Source of the DNA: Candidatus Aminicenantota bacterium
Lineage (GTDB): Bacteria; Acidobacteriota; Aminicenantia; Aminicenantales; Aminicenantaceae
Assembly: GCA_014727835.1 (NCBI GenBank)
Contig: WJMT01000022.1
Span: forward strand, 1 to 47,858
DNA length: 47,858 nucleotides
Reading direction: 5' to 3'
Shown here: positions 8,488 through 16,893 of the stretch, piece by piece
Numbering within the stretch: position 1 is the stretch's first letter
How the letters are laid out: every line of letters begins with the position of its first letter
The notes under the pieces: generated by a model
The model's input: the letters and a program-made list of their open reading frames with translations, nothing else
Databases searched by the model: none
What the model was told of the DNA's origin: nothing
Program-made: the position numbers and the translations under genes

Positions 8488-9050
8488 CACTTTGCCTTGT
8501 CCTGTTTTTTTGTTTTGACTTCAAGATTTCTGTCCAGCCGCTTGGAAATCTCTTTGGGAGCATGATATCCTTTCTCTTTGAGTATCTGGACTTTGCACGC
8601 CACTTCGATCAATGTCGCGATATTTCTCCCCGGAGCAACGGGAATCATGATCTGAGGAATTTTGACATCTAACATTTCAAATTCCTGTAAAGAGTCCAGT
8701 CCCAGGCGGTCATATTCCTTGTCCTGTTCCCATCTTTTTAGGTTGATCACCAAATCGATCTTGGATCGCTTGCAGATGGCTTTGGAACCAAAAATCTGTT
8801 TGATATTGATGATACCCAGTCCTCTGATCTCCATAAAATAACGGCTTAAAGCCGGGGAAGTTCCGATCAACTTGTCTGCTGACGTCTTTTTGACATTGGT
8901 CACATCATCTGATATGAAACGCCAGCCCCGGGATACCAATTCAAGAGAACTCTCGCTCTTTCCCACTCCGCTGTCTCCTCTTATCAAGACTCCAAGCCCA
9001 TTGATTTGAAGCATTCCGCCGGAAATCACTTTTTGATCCGGCTTATTCAT
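8487..9050 (-). CDS. hprK: HPr kinase/phosphorylase, catalytic domain only
   Basis: HprK phosphorylates and dephosphorylates HPr on Ser46 (known of the family). This version is only 187 aa against about 310 usually: the whole HprK N-terminal domain is absent and the P-loop GDSGVGKS lies at residues 25-32. The rest of the catalytic domain is well kept: RGWRFISDDV, the signature YFMEIRGLGIINI, YDRLGLDSLQ and IPVAPGRNIATLIEVA. The His normally found in the (I/V)HG segment just before the P-loop appears to be Ser here (ISGGMLQINGLG). The upstream DNA codes for ptsN, so the short form is not a frameshift. Compact HprKs are also known in Alphaproteobacteria. Confidence 0.9.
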   Translation of the reverse strand: MNKPDQKVISGGMLQINGLGVLIRGDSGVGKSESSLELVSRGWRFISDDVTNVKKTSADKLIGTSPALSRYFMEIRGLGIINIKQIFGSKAICKRSKIDLVINLKRWEQDKEYDRLGLDSLQEFEMLDVKIPQIMIPVAPGRNIATLIEVACKVQILKEKGYHAPKEISKRLDRNLEVKTKKQDKAK

Positions 9051-9519
9051 TGAGGCTTTCCTCTTCGTCCTGGATAACGGTCAAAACCTCATTGATGTTT
9101 TTGGCCTTAATGATCTTCTTGACCAGGTGTTTGGACTTACGGATCAGATGAGCAATCGCAGCCAAGGCCTGCAAATTGACACTGGGATTATCCGGAGGTG
9201 AGACCACCAAAAAAAAGACATGAGAGCGTTTGTTGTCCTGAGAACGGAAATCAACTCCTTTTCTGGATATTCCTAAGAGGATGCTCAGCTCTCTGACAGA
9301 TTTCACTTTACAGTGAGGTATGGCAAAGCCTTCTCCAATCGCTGTGCTCCCAAGCTCTTCCCTTTGAATCAGCCGTTCATACAGATCTTTTTCCTTAATT
9401 GATTTTTTTCTTTGCTTGAGAAAGGAGACCATCTCTTTGATCACCCCTTCTCGGCTATCATTTTCCAGGTCCAGCAGGACCATATCATTGGTTAATAAAT
9501 GGCTTACTTTCAATGTCAT
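9043..9519 (-). CDS. ptsN: PTS IIA-like nitrogen regulatory protein PtsN (EIIA-Ntr)
   Basis: This 158-aa EIIA of the fructose/nitrogen-regulatory type is a phospho-acceptor that regulates other proteins rather than transporting sugar. The active histidine is about residue 69 in GEGFAIPHCKVKSV, and other family segments are RLIQREELGSTAIG and FFLVVSPPDNPSVNLQALA. It sits just after hpf and overlaps hprK by 8 bp. The rpoN-hpf-ptsN order matches the classic sigma-54 locus of Proteobacteria, which supports a role in nitrogen/carbon signalling. Confidence 0.93.
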   Translation of the reverse strand: MTLKVSHLLTNDMVLLDLENDSREGVIKEMVSFLKQRKKSIKEKDLYERLIQREELGSTAIGEGFAIPHCKVKSVRELSILLGISRKGVDFRSQDNKRSHVFFLVVSPPDNPSVNLQALAAIAHLIRKSKHLVKKIIKAKNINEVLTVIQDEEESLNE

Positions 9520-9522
9520 CTC

Positions 9523-10056
9523 TCAATTCGATTCCAATTCGATCAGACCTAAATTTTGGTCCTTTCTCTTATACAAAACCGTCCATTTCTGGGTTTCTAT
9601 ATTTTTAAAAACAAAAACACTTTTCTTTTTGGGATCAAACAACAGAGCAGCTTCATCCACAGACATGGGCTTTAAAGTGTAATTTTGATCCCTGATGATC
9701 CGGGTTCCCTGTTTCTGAATCCCGGGTTCTTCTGAGAAAGATTCGGGTTCTTTTCTGATCCTTCGCTTGCGCTGTCTGGCTTTTTCGATCTCTTTTTTCA
9801 CCTGCCTCTCAATATTCTCAAATGCCAGTCCCAAAGATGAAAGCATATCCTGAGTCTCTTCAGCTGCATTTAAAGTGAATCCTTTTGATGAAATGTTGAT
9901 CTCTGCCTCATAACGGTATTTTTCTACAGATAAGACAATGTCCACTTCAGCAGGAGATTTGATCAATTTATCCAGGTTTTGAATCCTTTTTTCACAAAAT
10001 TCTCTTATCTCCGGAGTGATGTTGATCTGCCTTCCGGTGTAATTGATATTAATCAT
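9523..10056 (-). CDS. hpf: Ribosome hibernation promoting factor, long form
   Basis: HPF inactivates ribosomes by driving 70S dimerisation in stationary phase. The 177-aa length and two domains mark the long form: an N-terminal S30AE domain (about 1-100; NINYTGRQINITPEIREFCE, YRYEAEINI) and a C-terminal dimerisation domain (about 125-177; KPMSVDEAALLFDPKKKSVF, YKRKDQNLGLIEL). Its ATG overlaps the rpoN stop as ATGA, and the end of rpoN supplies a GGAGG ribosome-binding site. Confidence 0.94.
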   Translation of the reverse strand: MININYTGRQINITPEIREFCEKRIQNLDKLIKSPAEVDIVLSVEKYRYEAEINISSKGFTLNAAEETQDMLSSLGLAFENIERQVKKEIEKARQRKRRIRKEPESFSEEPGIQKQGTRIIRDQNYTLKPMSVDEAALLFDPKKKSVFVFKNIETQKWTVLYKRKDQNLGLIELESN

Positions 10057-11495
10057 GTTTCCTCCATCAGATACTTTCTTTTTCTTATATGAGAAGGTGG
10101 GATGTTCAGCTGTTTTCTGTATTTAGCCACAGTTCGTCTGGCTATGTTGAAATCTTCTTTGGCTAAAACATCACTGATCTCCACGTCACTTAATGGGTTC
10201 TTTTTGTCTTCATGGTCAACCAACTGCTTCATTTTCTCCTTGATCCTCAGTGTCGAAACTTCTTCTCCGGAATCTCCGGAAAGCGCCTTGTGGAAAAAAT
10301 ATTTCAGCGGGAACACTCCCCGAGGAGTCATCATATGTTTGTTTGCCACCACTCGTCCCACTGTGGATTCATGGACTCCGATTTCATCTGCCAGTTCAAT
10401 CAAAGTCAGGGGTTTGATACAATCCAATCCTTGTTCTATGAAATCTTTTTGTTTATCCACAATAAAATCAGCAACTTTATGAATGGTGTTGTTTCTCTGG
10501 TCCAGACTCCGTAAAAACCAGAACGCTTTTTTCAGTTTTGTTTTCAGAAACTCATAGGCCTCTGGATTTTCCTTGGAAGCACGGGAAATGAGTTTTCTAT
10601 AAAACTTATTGATTTTAAGGCTTGGAATTCCCTCAGAGTTGACTTTGATGGTGTAATGGTCATCTTGTTTCTCCACGATGATATCAGGCACAATATAATC
10701 GGTTCTTTCCTGAGTGTACTTCCTTCCTGGTTTTGGATTTAACCTCTTGATCTCCTCCATGAGTTCCTTGACTTGCGAAAGAGGAATGTCAAGGACTTTA
10801 GCTAACTTTTCATAGCGAGATTCCTCTAAAAGATCCAAGTGGTCATTGATGATTTTTCGCAGATTCCTCTTATTGATTTTCAAAATATCCAACTGAACCA
10901 GAAGAGCTTCCTTTAGGGAAAGACTTCCCACACCCATAGGATCAAATTTCATAATTTTTTTTCTCACCTTATCCACTTTGTCTGGAGAAGCATCTACGGA
11001 GTCGGAAATATCTTCCAGAGATGTAACCAGGTAGCCATCCTCATCTATATTGCCGATGATGTATTCAGCGATTTCTTTTTCTTTGGAGTCAAAAAAAGTC
11101 ATGTTCGCTTGCCAATCAAGCCTTTCCCAAAGAGAGGGCTCTTTGGAAACAAAATTTTCATAATCTGGTGTTTCCTTCTTTTCCAGGGAAAATGAATTGA
11201 ATCGGTTATCAAAGTACTGCTCATACATGGCCTCAAACTCTTTGTCCTCATCTGTTTCCATGAGCTCGTCTTTTTCATCGGAATCCGAATCTTTTTCTTT
11301 CTCCTTCTGGCTTTCCTGAGCTTCATTGACACTTTCCTCTTTTTTTTCCAGCATGGGATTCTCTGACAACTCCGCATCAATGACTTCAATAATTTCTAAA
11401 TTTGTCAAAGGGAGCAGTTTGATGGCCTGCTGCAGAGCAGGAGCCAGCACCATCTTTTGGACCTGCTTCTGATTGAGCTGCTGTTTCAAAGCCAT
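10053..11495 (-). CDS. rpoN: RNA polymerase sigma-54 factor
   Basis: Sigma-54 directs RNA polymerase to -24/-12 promoters with enhancer-binding activators. The 480-aa protein has the Gln/Leu-rich region I (about 1-50; QLNQKQVQKMVLAPALQQAI), an acidic region II (about 55-95, with many Asp/Glu/Lys), the core-binding domain, a helix-turn-helix (LADEIGVHESTVGRVVANKH) and near the C-terminus the RpoN box ARRTVAKYRKQLNIPPS. All domains look intact. It lies between lptB and hpf as in many Proteobacteria. Confidence 0.97.
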   Translation of the reverse strand: MALKQQLNQKQVQKMVLAPALQQAIKLLPLTNLEIIEVIDAELSENPMLEKKEESVNEAQESQKEKEKDSDSDEKDELMETDEDKEFEAMYEQYFDNRFNSFSLEKKETPDYENFVSKEPSLWERLDWQANMTFFDSKEKEIAEYIIGNIDEDGYLVTSLEDISDSVDASPDKVDKVRKKIMKFDPMGVGSLSLKEALLVQLDILKINKRNLRKIINDHLDLLEESRYEKLAKVLDIPLSQVKELMEEIKRLNPKPGRKYTQERTDYIVPDIIVEKQDDHYTIKVNSEGIPSLKINKFYRKLISRASKENPEAYEFLKTKLKKAFWFLRSLDQRNNTIHKVADFIVDKQKDFIEQGLDCIKPLTLIELADEIGVHESTVGRVVANKHMMTPRGVFPLKYFFHKALSGDSGEEVSTLRIKEKMKQLVDHEDKKNPLSDVEISDVLAKEDFNIARRTVAKYRKQLNIPPSHIRKRKYLMEET

Positions 11496-11519
11496 CTTAT
11501 TTCCTCAAACATTTTCTTT

Positions 11520-12245
11520 TCAATCCAGTCTGAATCCCTCCCCTAAATATGACCGCTTGACTTGGTCTGAATAAACAACCTCATCCGGCGTTCCCTGAAT
11601 AATGATCTTGCCCTTGCTCATGATATAAGCCCGGTCTGTGATTTTCAATGTATCTCTCACACTGTGGTCAGTGATGAGCAGGCCAATCCCTCTGTTTTTT
11701 AGGGATTGAATGATTTTCTGAAGGTCATGAACAGCCAGAGGATCTATTCCAGTGAACGGTTCATCCAAGAGAATATAATCAGGTTTTGTGGTCAAGGCCC
11801 TGGCAATCTCCAGTCTTCTCCGTTCCCCCCCGGACAAAGTCACGGTTTTCTCTTCCAAAAGGTCTCCAAGTCCGAATTCATTCAAAAGGTCGACAATCTC
11901 TGATTCAGTAAAAGAAAAGTTATTCATCATTTCATTCACAGCCAAAAGATTCTCTCTCACACTCAGCTTTCTAAAGGAAGAAGGTTCCTGGGGCAGAAGA
12001 CACAGCCCTTTTCTGGCTCTCAGATACATTGGCAGATAGGTGATGTCTTCTCCGCATAAATAGACCTGGCCTGCATCTTGAGGGATTAAACCAAGAATCA
12101 ATCCAAAAGTGGTGGTCTTTCCTGCACCATTGGGCCCTAAAAGGCCCACGATCTCACCTCGATCGACTGTTATAGAAACATTCCTTACAACTTTCCTTTT
12201 CCGGTAGCTTTTCTCCAGCCCTTTCGCTTCTAAAAAAGTATTCAT
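11520..12245 (-). CDS. lptB: Lipopolysaccharide export ABC transporter ATPase LptB
   Basis: LptB is the cytoplasmic ATPase that powers extraction of lipopolysaccharide from the inner membrane with LptFG and LptC. The 241-aa protein has Walker A (GLLGPNGAGKTTTFGLILGL), Q-loop (CLLPQEPSSF), ABC signature (TLSGGERRRLEIARAL), Walker B (YILLDEPFTGIDP) and the switch His (LLITDHSVRDT). It follows the LptC/LptA-like gene by 3 bp and precedes rpoN. The membrane partners lptF/lptG are not in the window. Confidence 0.96.
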   Translation of the reverse strand: MNTFLEAKGLEKSYRKRKVVRNVSITVDRGEIVGLLGPNGAGKTTTFGLILGLIPQDAGQVYLCGEDITYLPMYLRARKGLCLLPQEPSSFRKLSVRENLLAVNEMMNNFSFTESEIVDLLNEFGLGDLLEEKTVTLSGGERRRLEIARALTTKPDYILLDEPFTGIDPLAVHDLQKIIQSLKNRGIGLLITDHSVRDTLKITDRAYIMSKGKIIIQGTPDEVVYSDQVKRSYLGEGFRLD

Positions 12246-12248
12246 GTT

Positions 12249-14123
12249 TCACTTCTTTATGACAGTTACTGATCTTTCGTCTCCTCTGTTTTCGACGATG
12301 ATTCTATCATCGGACATACGAAAAGTCAATTTGTCGCCCTGGGTTTTTCCTCCGTTTTCCTCTAGAAGAACAGGGTTCTCGGTCAGGACAACACTTTCGT
12401 TATCCAGGTTGTAGACAGCTCTTTCCCCCCTTCCTTCATACTCTCCCATAAAGACCTTTACAGAATCCAAGGCCGTGATGGACTTCACTTCATTGCTGTC
12501 CCTTTGCATTTGTATGGACAAAGATCCTGAAGTCAGCTCCACCTCTCCCATCTCCATCCGGCAATCCAATTGATATTTTATCATGTTGTCACGGGGATCA
12601 AACTCCATGTTCTCAGATGATATCTGTATCTTTTCCTCTTTCCCCTTGTTGTTTGTGGTCTGCAAAACAGTCTGAACTCCCTGGCTCGCACTCATCCCGC
12701 TTCTTTCTTTTTTGATCACCAGCTCCTCGCTTTTGAGCATTTCCTGCCCCTGCCACATTCTCACATCATCCTCAAACACAAAACGATCCAAATCCCTAAA
12801 ATATCTCATGTTTTCCGCTGAAACATATACGGGCTGCAAGCTTGAAAAGATTCCGATACCTGTTTCAGAAGGATCAGACTGCCTAAAAACACCCCGGATT
12901 GTTCCTTGTGCAACCAGATTTTTACTGTTTAAGGGGCTGATGATTTCATCCGCTGAAATATCATAGTCCCGGGAAGAGATTTGGGCCTGTTGGACCTCAC
13001 CTCCAAACACTGTGAGGACCTCTTTAGAGCTGTCCAACCTAAATTCACTTCCTCTGATCTGTCTGATATGGGTTTCTTCCTTTTGTTCAATCAAGACTTC
13101 ATGGGTGCCGAAAAATTTCTCAATTCCTCCCTGTCTGTTGAAATAGACCGCAAATTGATGGGATCCAATCTGATCAAAACCCAATCCGGAGTTGATGGAA
13201 TGAACTGTACAGTTCCCTTCAGCTTCAATCCTTTGTGGGGTATCAAGATACTTAAAAAACCTTACAAACACTTCATCGGCTCGGGCTTCATACCGATCTT
13301 TCTGGCCGGCTTCTTGGGAGGAGGGATTCAAAGACAAGTCCGCCCTCACTTCCCCTTTCAAGATCAATGACCTCAAAAATTCTTTGTTGGGAGGAAGATA
13401 AAACTCCATCCTCTCTGTAAAGACCGTGTTTTCGCTGAACTCAAGTTTGACCTTTCCCTGCACATAACCGTTTCCCCATTTTTGAGTGTAGAACAGTTCA
13501 TCTCCCCTTACTTGTATGACCTTTGACCTCTCTTTATCCTGTATCAGTTCCAGATAAACGTTGTTCTTGATCTTGAATTCTTTTCTTTTTTCCCAGCACA
13601 CCAAGGCCTCACCATGTCCTTTGATCCGGTCAGAGGAAAAGAACACTCTTTGATCTGTTTTGATAACATGTTGGTCGCTTTCATACTCCAGAGAGGAGGA
13701 CCTGATATCCAAGTCTTTAAATGTGATTTGTGCTTTTCCCAACAGAATGAATCGATTCTCCTCTTGGTCATGAAGGACTTCATCTCCGTTCAAAACAATA
13801 TCTTCACCCTCTGCGCGCTTTAAAAATTTGATCAACACATTTCCTTCGAGGTGATAGAATCCGTCATCTCCCAGATACTGCCGGTCTGCTTTTGATTCAA
13901 GGACCAAGTTTCCCTTCTGGTCTTCTATGTAGAAGATTTCTTCCCTTTGCTCCACTTTCTGCTCTTCCAATGTTTCATCTGAGGTGGAGATTTTTGTTCT
14001 GTCTCCTGACTTTGAGATGATATTGATTCCCATCAGAACAAGAATCCCGGTCATTAACATTAAAGTCACAGCTCTCAACAGGGATATTGTTTTGAATCGT
14101 CTGAGCTTGATCTTGTTGAACAT
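12249..14123 (-). CDS. lptC: LptC-LptA (OstA-type) fusion, LPS export periplasmic protein
   Basis: One N-terminal membrane helix (about residues 16-36) anchors a long periplasmic region of beta-jellyroll OstA/LptA type. At 624 aa it is about three times the length of LptC or LptA alone. At least three OstA-like units can be seen by eye: near residues 80-190 (DDGFYHLEGNVLIKF, SSLEYESDQHVI), near 380-470 (YDISADEIISPL, VYVSAENMRYF) and near 505-610 (QISSENMEFDPRD, YEGRGERAVYNLDNES). There is no separate lptA between this gene and lptB. The likely role is an inner-membrane-anchored bridge that hands lipopolysaccharide across the periplasm. Exact domain borders need a profile search. Confidence 0.8.
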   Translation of the reverse strand: MFNKIKLRRFKTISLLRAVTLMLMTGILVLMGINIISKSGDRTKISTSDETLEEQKVEQREEIFYIEDQKGNLVLESKADRQYLGDDGFYHLEGNVLIKFLKRAEGEDIVLNGDEVLHDQEENRFILLGKAQITFKDLDIRSSSLEYESDQHVIKTDQRVFFSSDRIKGHGEALVCWEKRKEFKIKNNVYLELIQDKERSKVIQVRGDELFYTQKWGNGYVQGKVKLEFSENTVFTERMEFYLPPNKEFLRSLILKGEVRADLSLNPSSQEAGQKDRYEARADEVFVRFFKYLDTPQRIEAEGNCTVHSINSGLGFDQIGSHQFAVYFNRQGGIEKFFGTHEVLIEQKEETHIRQIRGSEFRLDSSKEVLTVFGGEVQQAQISSRDYDISADEIISPLNSKNLVAQGTIRGVFRQSDPSETGIGIFSSLQPVYVSAENMRYFRDLDRFVFEDDVRMWQGQEMLKSEELVIKKERSGMSASQGVQTVLQTTNNKGKEEKIQISSENMEFDPRDNMIKYQLDCRMEMGEVELTSGSLSIQMQRDSNEVKSITALDSVKVFMGEYEGRGERAVYNLDNESVVLTENPVLLEENGGKTQGDKLTFRMSDDRIIVENRGDERSVTVIKK

Positions 14124-14177
14124 TAAAAGTCCCTTGTGTTTACATTATAAAGTATTTATCCCAATAATAAAGCGGAT

Positions 14178-15887
14178 CTATTGCTGTTCTTTCTGAGCGG
14201 GCTTTATATCATGAAGAACCAGATTCAATCGGCTCTCTCCTAGATATTGATTGATGTGGAGAGAATACACGATATCCGCCCAATCCCCTTTTTCAAAACA
14301 CCCTGCCCAATCTTTTCTTCCCCACCCCAGGGCTTGAAAAACTCTTCCCCCCTGCTTGACCATGAATTTGCTGTGTTTCCCTTTAAGCACCCGGGGCCTT
14401 GAAACCACAGAAACGTTCTTTGACAAAAACACAGGTCTTGGGTTTCCCTTTCCATGGGGTTTCAACTGAGCCATTTCACTGAGAAAAGAAGACGTGATGC
14501 GTGTGAAATCTATCTTCACATCAATTTTTATTCTTCGTCTCAAACAGGCTTCATCGATATTTGAATCCGCATAGTGGTTCATTGATCTCCTGAATTCATC
14601 ATATTTTTTGTGATCGATCTCACATCCCACAGCTAAAGGATGCCCTCCATAACTGATACAATATCGGCTGCTGTTTTGAATGCAGTCTATCAGGGAAAAA
14701 TCCCGGATGCTCCGTCCTGAACCAAAAGCTCGTCCATTCTGAAAGGAAAACAGAACCACCGGACGGTAGTAAAGGTCCTTTAATCGAGAAGCAACAATAC
14801 CTATCACTCCTCGATGCCACTCTTGGCTTCCCAAAATCAAAAATTTATACTTTTTGTTCAGATTGGTTTTTTCTATCTTTTTCATAGCTTGGTCGAATAT
14901 TTGGGTCTCTATCTTTTGTCTTCTTGAGTTCAGTTTGTTGAGCTGAACCGCTATTTTCCGGCTCACGGCCGCATCCTGGGCCTGAAAAAGACTGACCGAA
15001 AGATCTGCCTGTCCCATTCGTCCTGCTGCGTTCAATCTGGGAGCGATCCGGAATCCAACATCTCCGGTGGTCACATCCCGGCCAACAACATCACACACAG
15101 AAAGCAGCTGCTTCAGTCCTTTGTTGGAAGCCTTTTTCAAACCCTCCAATCCAAATTTCACAAAAATCCTGTTTTCTCCCCTCAAGGGGACCACATCTGC
15201 GACTGTGCCTATGGAGACCAGTTTCAAATAATGAGAAAGCATTGAATGGAGGTTCCTCTTTTCCAAGAGAGCCTGGATCAACTTAAAAACCACACCCACA
15301 CCTGCTAGTTTTTTGTCCGGATAAAGCGAGCTGTTGAGGGCTGGATTCAGAACAGCCACTGCGTCAGGGATGGCAGGACCGGGCAGATGATGGTCTGTGA
15401 TGATGACATCCACTCCATATTCTTTCGCTGTCTCTGTAAAATCAACAGCTTTGATTCCACAGTCCACACTGATCACTAAGTCAATGCTTCGGTTCTGGAT
15501 CATTTTGAGGTGCTTGACTTTGAGGCCGTATCCGTCTTTGAGTCTGTCAGGAATAAAATACTCCACACAGCCTCCTATGGAACTCAACGCTTTCATAAGC
15601 ATCACCACTGAAAGCACGCCATCCACATCATAATCCCCAAACACAAGGATATTCTGTTGGTCCTCAACCGCCTTTTCAATTCTCTGAACAGCCGGCTCCA
15701 TTCCCTTCATCTGATAGGGATCATTCCAATCCCTCAGATCCGGAGATAAAAATTTTTGGGCCTGCTGTTTGGATTCGATTCCTCTGTTCAAAAGGATCCA
15801 GGCTGTTTCCGGGGATATGTTCAGTTCTGAAGCCATATTTCGGGTGTTCCGATCCATCTCAGTCATCTGCCAGACAGTGTTTTCCAT
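14178..15887 (-). CDS. recJ: Single-stranded-DNA-specific 5'-3' exonuclease RecJ
   Basis: RecJ degrades single-stranded DNA in recombination and mismatch repair. The 569-aa protein has the DHH phosphoesterase motifs (ILVFGDYDVDGVLSVVML; SVDCGIKAVD; VIITDHHLPGPAIPDAVAVL), the RecJ segment FRIAPRLNAAGRMG, the DHHA1 Gly motif (SYGGHPLAVGC) and the C-terminal OB domain. It is the first gene of the long minus-strand unit. Its ATG at 15887 lies 8 nt from a predicted -10 box and has no Shine-Dalgarno, so the message may be leaderless. Confidence 0.95.
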   Translation of the reverse strand: MENTVWQMTEMDRNTRNMASELNISPETAWILLNRGIESKQQAQKFLSPDLRDWNDPYQMKGMEPAVQRIEKAVEDQQNILVFGDYDVDGVLSVVMLMKALSSIGGCVEYFIPDRLKDGYGLKVKHLKMIQNRSIDLVISVDCGIKAVDFTETAKEYGVDVIITDHHLPGPAIPDAVAVLNPALNSSLYPDKKLAGVGVVFKLIQALLEKRNLHSMLSHYLKLVSIGTVADVVPLRGENRIFVKFGLEGLKKASNKGLKQLLSVCDVVGRDVTTGDVGFRIAPRLNAAGRMGQADLSVSLFQAQDAAVSRKIAVQLNKLNSRRQKIETQIFDQAMKKIEKTNLNKKYKFLILGSQEWHRGVIGIVASRLKDLYYRPVVLFSFQNGRAFGSGRSIRDFSLIDCIQNSSRYCISYGGHPLAVGCEIDHKKYDEFRRSMNHYADSNIDEACLRRRIKIDVKIDFTRITSSFLSEMAQLKPHGKGNPRPVFLSKNVSVVSRPRVLKGKHSKFMVKQGGRVFQALGWGRKDWAGCFEKGDWADIVYSLHINQYLGESRLNLVLHDIKPAQKEQQ

Positions 15888-15895
15888 GGATTTTC

Positions 15896-15925
15896 AATTT
15901 AGCACACTTGGCCTCCCGACTTCAA
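15896..15925 (-). promoter_or_regulatory. Candidate promoter for recJ and the long minus-strand unit
   Basis: On the minus strand, TTGAAG (15925-15920), an 18-bp spacer and TAAATT (15901-15896) with TGC just ahead (extended -10). The predicted transcription start is about 2 nt before the recJ ATG at 15887. Divergent from the ftsY promoter. Confidence 0.5.
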
Positions 15926-15962
15926 AGATTATTCCTTCTACCCAGTCCCCGATTGATCTCCA

Positions 15963-15991
15963 TTGACAATGATTTGCATGAAAAATATAAT
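15963..15991 (+). promoter_or_regulatory. Perfect-consensus sigma-70 promoter for ftsY-rib operon
   Basis: TTGACA (15963-15968), exactly 17 bp, TATAAT (15986-15991). The ftsY ATG is at 16003, only 11 nt after the -10 box, so the predicted leader is about 5 nt. No ribosome-binding site is visible in between. Confidence 0.8.
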
Positions 15992-16002
15992 TCGTAGTTA
16001 TC

Positions 16003-16893
16003 ATGGCCCAACTCAAAGATAAACTCACTCGGACCAGAAAAGCGTTCCAGGAAAAAATTAAAGAGGTCCTGAAATCCCCCAAGCAGAGGGACGAGATTCT
16101 GGATGACCTTATGGAATCTCTTCTGCTTTCAGATGCGGGAATCACCACTTCTGAAAAAATTATATCCAGATTGAAAGAAAAAACAAAAAAATCTGATTCT
16201 TTCCCCATCATTCACAAGCTATTGAAAGATGAAATCAAGTCCATCCTTTCTTCACATTCTTCACAATTGAACATGAATCCCAGCGGGACCGTGATCATGT
16301 TTGTGGGAGCCAACGGAGGAGGCAAAACCACATCTCTGGCCAAAACAGCTTATCACTTCAAGACCAAAGGAAAAACAGCCCTGATGGTTGCTGCAGATAC
16401 ATTTCGGGCAGCAGCCCAAGAGCAACTGTCAGTCTGGGGTCAGAAACTAAACATCCCCGTAATCAAAAGCAAGTACGGAGCTGACCCTGCTGCAGTGACC
16501 TATGACGCCATTCAATCTTACAAAGCCCGTAAATATCAATTCCTGCTCATAGATACAGCTGGACGCCTGCACACCAATATCAATCTGATGAATGAGCTTG
16601 AAAAAATCAAAAAAATCATCTCCCGGGAAATCCGAGGGGCTCCTCATGAAGTCTTGCTGGTGCTCGATGCCAGCATTGGGCAGAACGCCCTTCATCAGGC
16701 AAAAGAATTCTCAAAATTTTCCGGATTGACCGGGATTTTCATCTCCAAACTGGACGGGACTGCCAAGGGAGGAAGCGTTATCAGTATTGTTGATGAGCTC
16801 AAACTGCCGGTTAAACTGGTGGGCATAGGAGAAAGTGAGAGTGATCTGCTCGAGTTTTCTCCAGAGGAATTCACTGACGCACTTTTATCATGA
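16003..16893 (+). CDS. ftsY: Signal recognition particle receptor FtsY
   Basis: FtsY is the SRP receptor GTPase that targets ribosomes to the membrane. The 296-aa protein is an NG-domain form without the long acidic A domain of E. coli. The GTPase motifs are G1 (FVGANGGGKTTSLAKTA), DTFRAAAQEQL, G3 (LLIDTAGRLHTNINLM), the region around VLDASIGQNAL, G4-type SKLDGTAKGG and the closing GIGESESDLLEF. G1 reads GGGK in place of the more usual GVGK or GTGK. It opens the operon with ribD, ribE and ribBA. Confidence 0.96.
   Translation: MAQLKDKLTRTRKAFQEKIKEVLKSPKQRDEILDDLMESLLLSDAGITTSEKIISRLKEKTKKSDSFPIIHKLLKDEIKSILSSHSSQLNMNPSGTVIMFVGANGGGKTTSLAKTAYHFKTKGKTALMVAADTFRAAAQEQLSVWGQKLNIPVIKSKYGADPAAVTYDAIQSYKARKYQFLLIDTAGRLHTNINLMNELEKIKKIISREIRGAPHEVLLVLDASIGQNALHQAKEFSKFSGLTGIFISKLDGTAKGGSVISIVDELKLPVKLVGIGESESDLLEFSPEEFTDALLS

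Noticed and set aside
8487..9060. Frameshift as the cause of the short HPr kinase
   Set aside because: The DNA upstream encodes a complete PtsN in another frame, and no HprK N-terminal text is found in any frame there.
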